Below the pieces are notes generated by a model. It saw nothing but the letters and a program-made list of their open reading frames with translations, made no database searches and was not told the DNA's origin. This document shows positions 60,769-64,000 of a stretch of DNA of 64,000 nucleotides, piece by piece. The stretch's first letter is position 1, and every line of letters begins with the position of its first letter. This DNA comes from Hominifimenecus microfluidus (lineage in GTDB: Bacteria > Bacillota > Clostridia > Lachnospirales > Lachnospiraceae). The stretch covers positions 1 through 64,000 of the forward strand of contig JAJEQR010000002.1 of the NCBI GenBank assembly GCA_020687485.1. The letters are read 5' to 3'. The position numbers were made by a program, and so were the translations under genes.

Positions 60769-61233
60769 ATGAATCAAGCAGCTATCGGAAGTTACATCGC
60801 AAAGAAGCGCAGAGAGAAAAATCTGACGCAGGAACAATTGGCGGAAACGCTCGGCGTGTCCAATAAAACGATTTCCAAATGGGAGAACGGCAAGTGTATG
60901 CCGGATTACAGCATCATCGAGCAGCTCTGCAAAGAGCTTTCCGTTACACTTTCCGAACTGATGGACGGCGAGGATGCGGCGGAGGACAGCGTTCGTGTCT
61001 ATGACGATGAGCAGATCCTCGACCTGTTGCGCCGTATGCAGGAGTTGGAACGGCAGAAAAACATATTGTACGGAATCATTCTTATTGTTCTCGGTATAGC
61101 CTGCAACGCTATGTCAAATACGGTGGGTGGATCTCATGTGCAGGAGTTCATATCCGGTCTCTTGATTGGCTTGTCCGTTGCGGAAGTTTTAGCCGGAATC
61201 GTTGTCGTCGGAAAGAGTGTACTGAAACGCTAA
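60769..61233 (+). CDS. XRE regulator with membrane tail
   Basis: 154 residues. Helix-turn-helix at 7-60 (KRREKNLTQEQLAETLGVSNKTISKWENGK), then a helix and two membrane segments (ILYGIILIVLGIACNAM and ISGLLIGLSVAEVLAGIVVV). A membrane-tethered XRE regulator; likely senses envelope state or a partner protein. RBS TAGGAGG. An imperfect stem (AAAAGCCGACAC/GTATCGGCTTTT, 60657-60729) in its leader may be regulatory. Confidence 0.85.
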   Translation: MNQAAIGSYIAKKRREKNLTQEQLAETLGVSNKTISKWENGKCMPDYSIIEQLCKELSVTLSELMDGEDAAEDSVRVYDDEQILDLLRRMQELERQKNILYGIILIVLGIACNAMSNTVGGSHVQEFISGLLIGLSVAEVLAGIVVVGKSVLKR

Positions 61234-61237
61234 CCCC

Positions 61238-61290
61238 AAAAAGACACATCGCCTGCTTGTGATTTGAGCAAGGCAATGTGTCTTTCATTT
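61238..61290. terminator. Bidirectional terminator
   Basis: AAAGACACAT pairs with ATGTGTCTTT, with further GCCT/AGGC pairing inside. Serves the XRE gene on the plus strand and the DUF6282 gene on the minus strand. Confidence 0.8.
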
Positions 61291-62159
61291 TAGTCAAGTG
61301 CATCCGTAAGCCCCAAGAGCCGTGCGGGAGTAGTCTCTGTCATGGCTCGCAATTCATCCCGGCTGACATTGTGATCGGCCATAAACTGCAGATACTGCCG
61401 CATGGATTCCTCCCACGGCGGCGTTGCGGGATTGCCGCAGCCGGTGGACAGGATCGAGTTCTCTGCGCCGAGCTTCCGTATGGCTTTAAGGTTACGCTCT
61501 GCATTGCTGATCCACTGACCGTTTTTCAGCGGCTGCATAAAGCAACGCTCCAAAATGACATTGTAATCTGAAATCAGTTCTTGTTGGTCTTCAAGACTCA
61601 TATCCACGACCCAATATTCCGGATGGGTGATCACGATCTTTTGTACGCCGATGTTGCGGGCGCTGTCTACGACACAGCGGATTTCCTCCGGAGAAATATG
61701 ACCGGTAGCAAGAACGGCGTCATACTCCTTGATAAGCGTGAAAATGCGGCGCAACTCCGGAAGCGGTACACCTCGGTCATTCGTCATGCGAATACCGCCG
61801 CTTCTGCCGTGCTTGTGGCAGTCATTTTCCGCGTCCACTGTCGGCAGCCAAATGATCTTGGCGCCCATTTCAAGGGCGGTTTGTACCGCTTTGGGATTCA
61901 GTCCGCCCGTCTCATAATTTAGAACCAATCCGCCGTACATGACAAATGAATTGCTGTCAAATGCCGTTCGGTTATAGGCGTTGCACAGCGCCGCACGCGC
62001 CACAGTAGAGCAATGGTGTCCTTTGATGACGATCGCTCTTGCTCCAGCATGAACGGCAGCGGCTGTCAGCTCCAAGTCGTTATAAGTGCGCTGACAAATA
62101 TCCGGCGCCGTATGAACATGCATATCAATGACGCCATTGAGTGAAATCGCTTGCTTCAT
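61290..62159 (-). CDS. DUF6282 amidohydrolase-like protein
   Basis: 289 residues. IDMHVHTAPD carries the HxH metal motif of TIM-barrel amidohydrolases; later ATGHISPEE and ITHPEYW supply further His ligands, and a C-terminal LSTGCGNP places the conserved end. Substrate unknown. Lies alone in a leftward unit before hsp20. Confidence 0.75.
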   Translation of the reverse strand: MKQAISLNGVIDMHVHTAPDICQRTYNDLELTAAAVHAGARAIVIKGHHCSTVARAALCNAYNRTAFDSNSFVMYGGLVLNYETGGLNPKAVQTALEMGAKIIWLPTVDAENDCHKHGRSGGIRMTNDRGVPLPELRRIFTLIKEYDAVLATGHISPEEIRCVVDSARNIGVQKIVITHPEYWVVDMSLEDQQELISDYNVILERCFMQPLKNGQWISNAERNLKAIRKLGAENSILSTGCGNPATPPWEESMRQYLQFMADHNVSRDELRAMTETTPARLLGLTDALD

Positions 62160-62224
62160 TTTATCGCCTCATGAAAAAGCCTGCCGTCTGCACAACGCAG
62201 GCGGCAGGCCTTGGTTAGAACATA

Positions 62225-62659
62225 TTATTCAATCGTAATGGCGGTGCTGACAGGAGACTTTTTGATGTCCTCCTTCGGAACCAGCACAGTCAGAACGCCG
62301 GACTCATACTTTGCCTTGATGTCCTCAGGCTTCACATCGCCGACATAGAAGCTACGGGAGCAGGAACCGGCATAGCGCTCCTGGCGCAGGATGCGTCCCT
62401 TCTTGTCTTCCTCGTCCTTGTCCAGACCCTTCTCGGCGCTGATGGTCAGATAACCATCCTTAAGGTCAAGGCTGATCTCGTCCTTCTTGAAGCCGGGCAG
62501 ATCAATCGCCAGACGATAAGCCTTTGCATCATCCGTCTCACGGATATCGGTCTTCATCAGGTTTCTGCCGTTCTTACCGAACAGCGGGTTGTGAGAACCA
62601 AAGAAGCCGTTCTCAAGGAAATCATCGAACATATTTTCACCATACACTACGGGCAGCAT
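62225..62659 (-). CDS. Hsp20 family small heat-shock protein
   Basis: 144 residues. An alpha-crystallin domain with DIRETDDAKAYRLAIDLPGFKKDEISLDLKDGYLTISAEK, then the usual GVLTVLVPK end with the C-terminal partner-binding IxI/V-type tail (STAITIE). Holds unfolding proteins during stress. RBS GGAGG before the ATG. Confidence 0.93.
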   Translation of the reverse strand: MLPVVYGENMFDDFLENGFFGSHNPLFGKNGRNLMKTDIRETDDAKAYRLAIDLPGFKKDEISLDLKDGYLTISAEKGLDKDEEDKKGRILRQERYAGSCSRSFYVGDVKPEDIKAKYESGVLTVLVPKEDIKKSPVSTAITIE

Positions 62660-62746
62660 AATAATTCCTCCATTCGATTTGATAATTATTATCTATATAC
62701 TATATAAAAGCTTTGCCTTGCAGAAGATACTGCAGTCAAGCATTGC

Positions 62747-63280
62747 TTACTTGCTTCGCGGGATGCAGGCATAAACGATGGAACTGATGCCCTCCAGCAG
62801 GAATGCCAGTCCAACCGTCAGACCGATCGCCGCAACACTCACCCACGGATCCATCATACAGATGAATCCGGCAACCATCAGAATGATACCGATGGTTAAA
62901 ATCCACCCCCAACCGCGAACACCAAAGGCTCGCAAATCAAACGCACTGACGAAGCGCGAGATACCGGAAAACAGCAGCCACAATGTAAACAGGAAAGGAA
63001 GCGACATCATTGTAAACCACTGATTGAATAGCAGGAACAGGGACAGGATCACCGTCAGCACGCCGTCCAGCAGCAGCCAACCGGAACCGAACAACAAGCC
63101 GCTTGTCGTGGCAAAGACAACGATCTCAATCACGCCGGAAAGTAGCATGAAGATGCCGACCATTACGCCTGCGGTCATTGCTGCAATGTCCTGATTGCAC
63201 AAACAGTAGATGCCAGCCACAATCAAAAGCACACCTGCTATAATGTTTAGAACTTTCATGGATTTTGAAGCCATCATCAT
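62747..63280 (-). CDS. HdeD-like (DUF308) membrane protein
   Basis: 177 residues from ATG 63280 (a GAAAGG site lies in front; ATG 63310 would add ten residues). Six membrane helices in three pairs (for example LNIIAGVLLIVAGIYCL, GWILTIGIILMVAGFICM), the DUF308 repeat pattern. HdeD in E. coli is an acid-stress gene; here function unknown. Divergent from the regulator gene at 63416. Confidence 0.85.
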   Translation of the reverse strand: MMMASKSMKVLNIIAGVLLIVAGIYCLCNQDIAAMTAGVMVGIFMLLSGVIEIVVFATTSGLLFGSGWLLLDGVLTVILSLFLLFNQWFTMMSLPFLFTLWLLFSGISRFVSAFDLRAFGVRGWGWILTIGIILMVAGFICMMDPWVSVAAIGLTVGLAFLLEGISSIVYACIPRSK

Positions 63281-63358
63281 TTGCACCAGCCTTTCATTTC
63301 CTTTTCTCAATTTCTGACCATATTATAGTGCTCTCTACTTGAAACAGCAACGGACCGG

Positions 63359-63401
63359 CAGTATAATAAAGAAAAAACCGCTTGTGCTTTCCGCACAAGC
63401 G
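63359..63401 (+). promoter_or_regulatory. -10 element and leader hairpin of the downstream regulator
   Basis: TATAAT near 63362 is followed by the perfect stem CGCTTGTGC/GCACAAGCG (63379-63401) and GAAGGAG at 63401-63407. The hairpin abuts the ribosome-binding site. Confidence 0.6.
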
Positions 63402-63415
63402 AAGGAGCTGAGACG

Positions 63416-64000
63416 ATGGAAAATGAACGGCAAAAGCGCTATAGTACAGATGTACTTTTGGCAGAGTTTTTTGCACAGGACGATTTGAAAGCATTGGCGG
63501 TTGATGCTGGCGCGCTGCTGGAATGTCCACTTCTGGTACTGGACGATACTTTTCATGTTACGGCGCATCACCGACCGCTCGGTTTTACCGATCCGCTTTT
63601 TCAGGAGACAGTTCGGCAGGGGCAGATCACCTATGAAGCCGGTGCGGTTATCAGCCAGAGTGATGCGCTGTCTGCCGGGAAAGCAGACTATGTGAAGCTG
63701 GACGGCAGTGAATACCGACGCCGTTTTGCGCCGCTTATCAGCTCCGGCGTGCGGCTGGGTTATCTTATTTGTGTAGATATAGATGACCATCTGCAAAACA
63801 TCCCACCGGAAACATGGAATACGGTCGAGCAGGTTTTGGCAAAGCAGGCGTTCATCGAAACCAGCAGACATGATAAGCCATTCGAAACGGCAGAGGATAT
63901 TCTGATGCACCTTTTAGATGGCGGGTTTTCCTCTGCACCGTATTTTTACTTGCAGACATCAGGCACTTATCTTGCGGATTTTCACCCCACAGGTTTTGCT
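63416..64000 (+). CDS. Probable PucR/CdaR-type transcription regulator (partial, 3' end outside window)
   Basis: Open from ATG 63416 to the window's end (195 codons), with GAAGGAG in front. Begins MENERQKRYSTDVLLAEFFAQD; then ALLECPLLVLDDTFHVTAHHRP and RRFAPLISSGVRLGYLICVD, typical of a sensor domain of the kind found ahead of HTH_30 in PucR-family regulators. The DNA-binding end is not in the window, so the family is an inference. Confidence 0.6.
   Translation, partial: MENERQKRYSTDVLLAEFFAQDDLKALAVDAGALLECPLLVLDDTFHVTAHHRPLGFTDPLFQETVRQGQITYEAGAVISQSDALSAGKADYVKLDGSEYRRRFAPLISSGVRLGYLICVDIDDHLQNIPPETWNTVEQVLAKQAFIETSRHDKPFETAEDILMHLLDGGFSSAPYFYLQTSGTYLADFHPTGFA

Noticed and set aside
1..64000. 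CRISPR arrays, rRNA or tRNA genes
   Set aside because: No regularly spaced repeat-spacer units, rRNA sequence or cloverleaf tRNA was seen in the window.

Overview
The window looks like chromosome of a gut-type Clostridia bacterium, probably in or near the Oscillospirales. The reasons are the chromosomal genes at the right end (ClpC with a McsA-type partner, Hsp20, HdeD-like membrane protein) and two large integrative and conjugative elements (ICEs) of the kind common in Lachnospiraceae and Oscillospiraceae. Species cannot be fixed from this stretch. About 55 kb of the 64 kb is mobile DNA.

Element A (about 1-17.5 kb, visibly AT-rich) enters from the left. It holds the C-terminal part of a helicase/methylase, a small ORF plus GNAT acetyltransferase pair (possible toxin-antitoxin), a 1353-residue ArdC/YodL/nucleotidyltransferase polyvalent protein, a TTRAP protein, an IS30-family insertion, a WYL regulator, a short array of small acidic genes separated by a 25-bp palindromic repeat, a leftward relaxase/MobC pair with a predicted oriT, and at its right end a DUF6462 excisionase-like gene, a ribbon-helix-helix gene and a Tn916-type integrase. 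Immediately beyond is the C-terminal tRNA-binding domain of methionyl-tRNA synthetase, so element A appears to sit inside or against metG.

Element B (about 18-56 kb, GC-richer) follows only a few hundred bases later. It starts with phased direct repeats and a multi-hairpin leader, then parA-parB, a lipoprotein, a thioester/Cna-B surface adhesin, several small accessory proteins, a 2732-residue methylase/helicase with TnpV encoded inside it in another frame, a fused HipB-HipA protein with a palindromic operator, a broken insert resembling a type VII toxin locus, a DUF3991/Toprim protein, a YodL protein, oriT, MobC, relaxase, DUF3801 protein, an ArdC-like protein, coupling protein, Maff2 pilin-like protein, VirB6-like, PrgI-like and VirB4 proteins, an inserted DUF4143 ATPase, class B sortase, a Cys-rich VLP protein and a CHAP hydrolase. 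Only a fragment of an integrase is present at its right edge, next to an hsdS remnant, so element B may be immobile on its own.

The chromosomal flank (57.1-64 kb) carries clpC and a mcsA-like gene as a leftward operon, two small rightward genes, a DUF6282 hydrolase, hsp20, an HdeD-like gene and the start of a probable transcription regulator running off the window.

How the parts work together: in element B the relaxase and MobC act at oriT, the coupling protein hands DNA to the VirB4/VirB6/PrgI/Maff2 channel, the CHAP enzyme opens the wall, and the sortase can anchor the adhesin for mating contact. ParA/ParB and HipBA would favour maintenance. The strongest leads are the overprinted tnpV, the palindrome-separated cassette array at 9.8-11.4 kb, the back-to-back ICEs around the metG 3' end, the structured leader before parA, and the single-chain HipBA. 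All functional statements come from reading the sequence; no searches were run.
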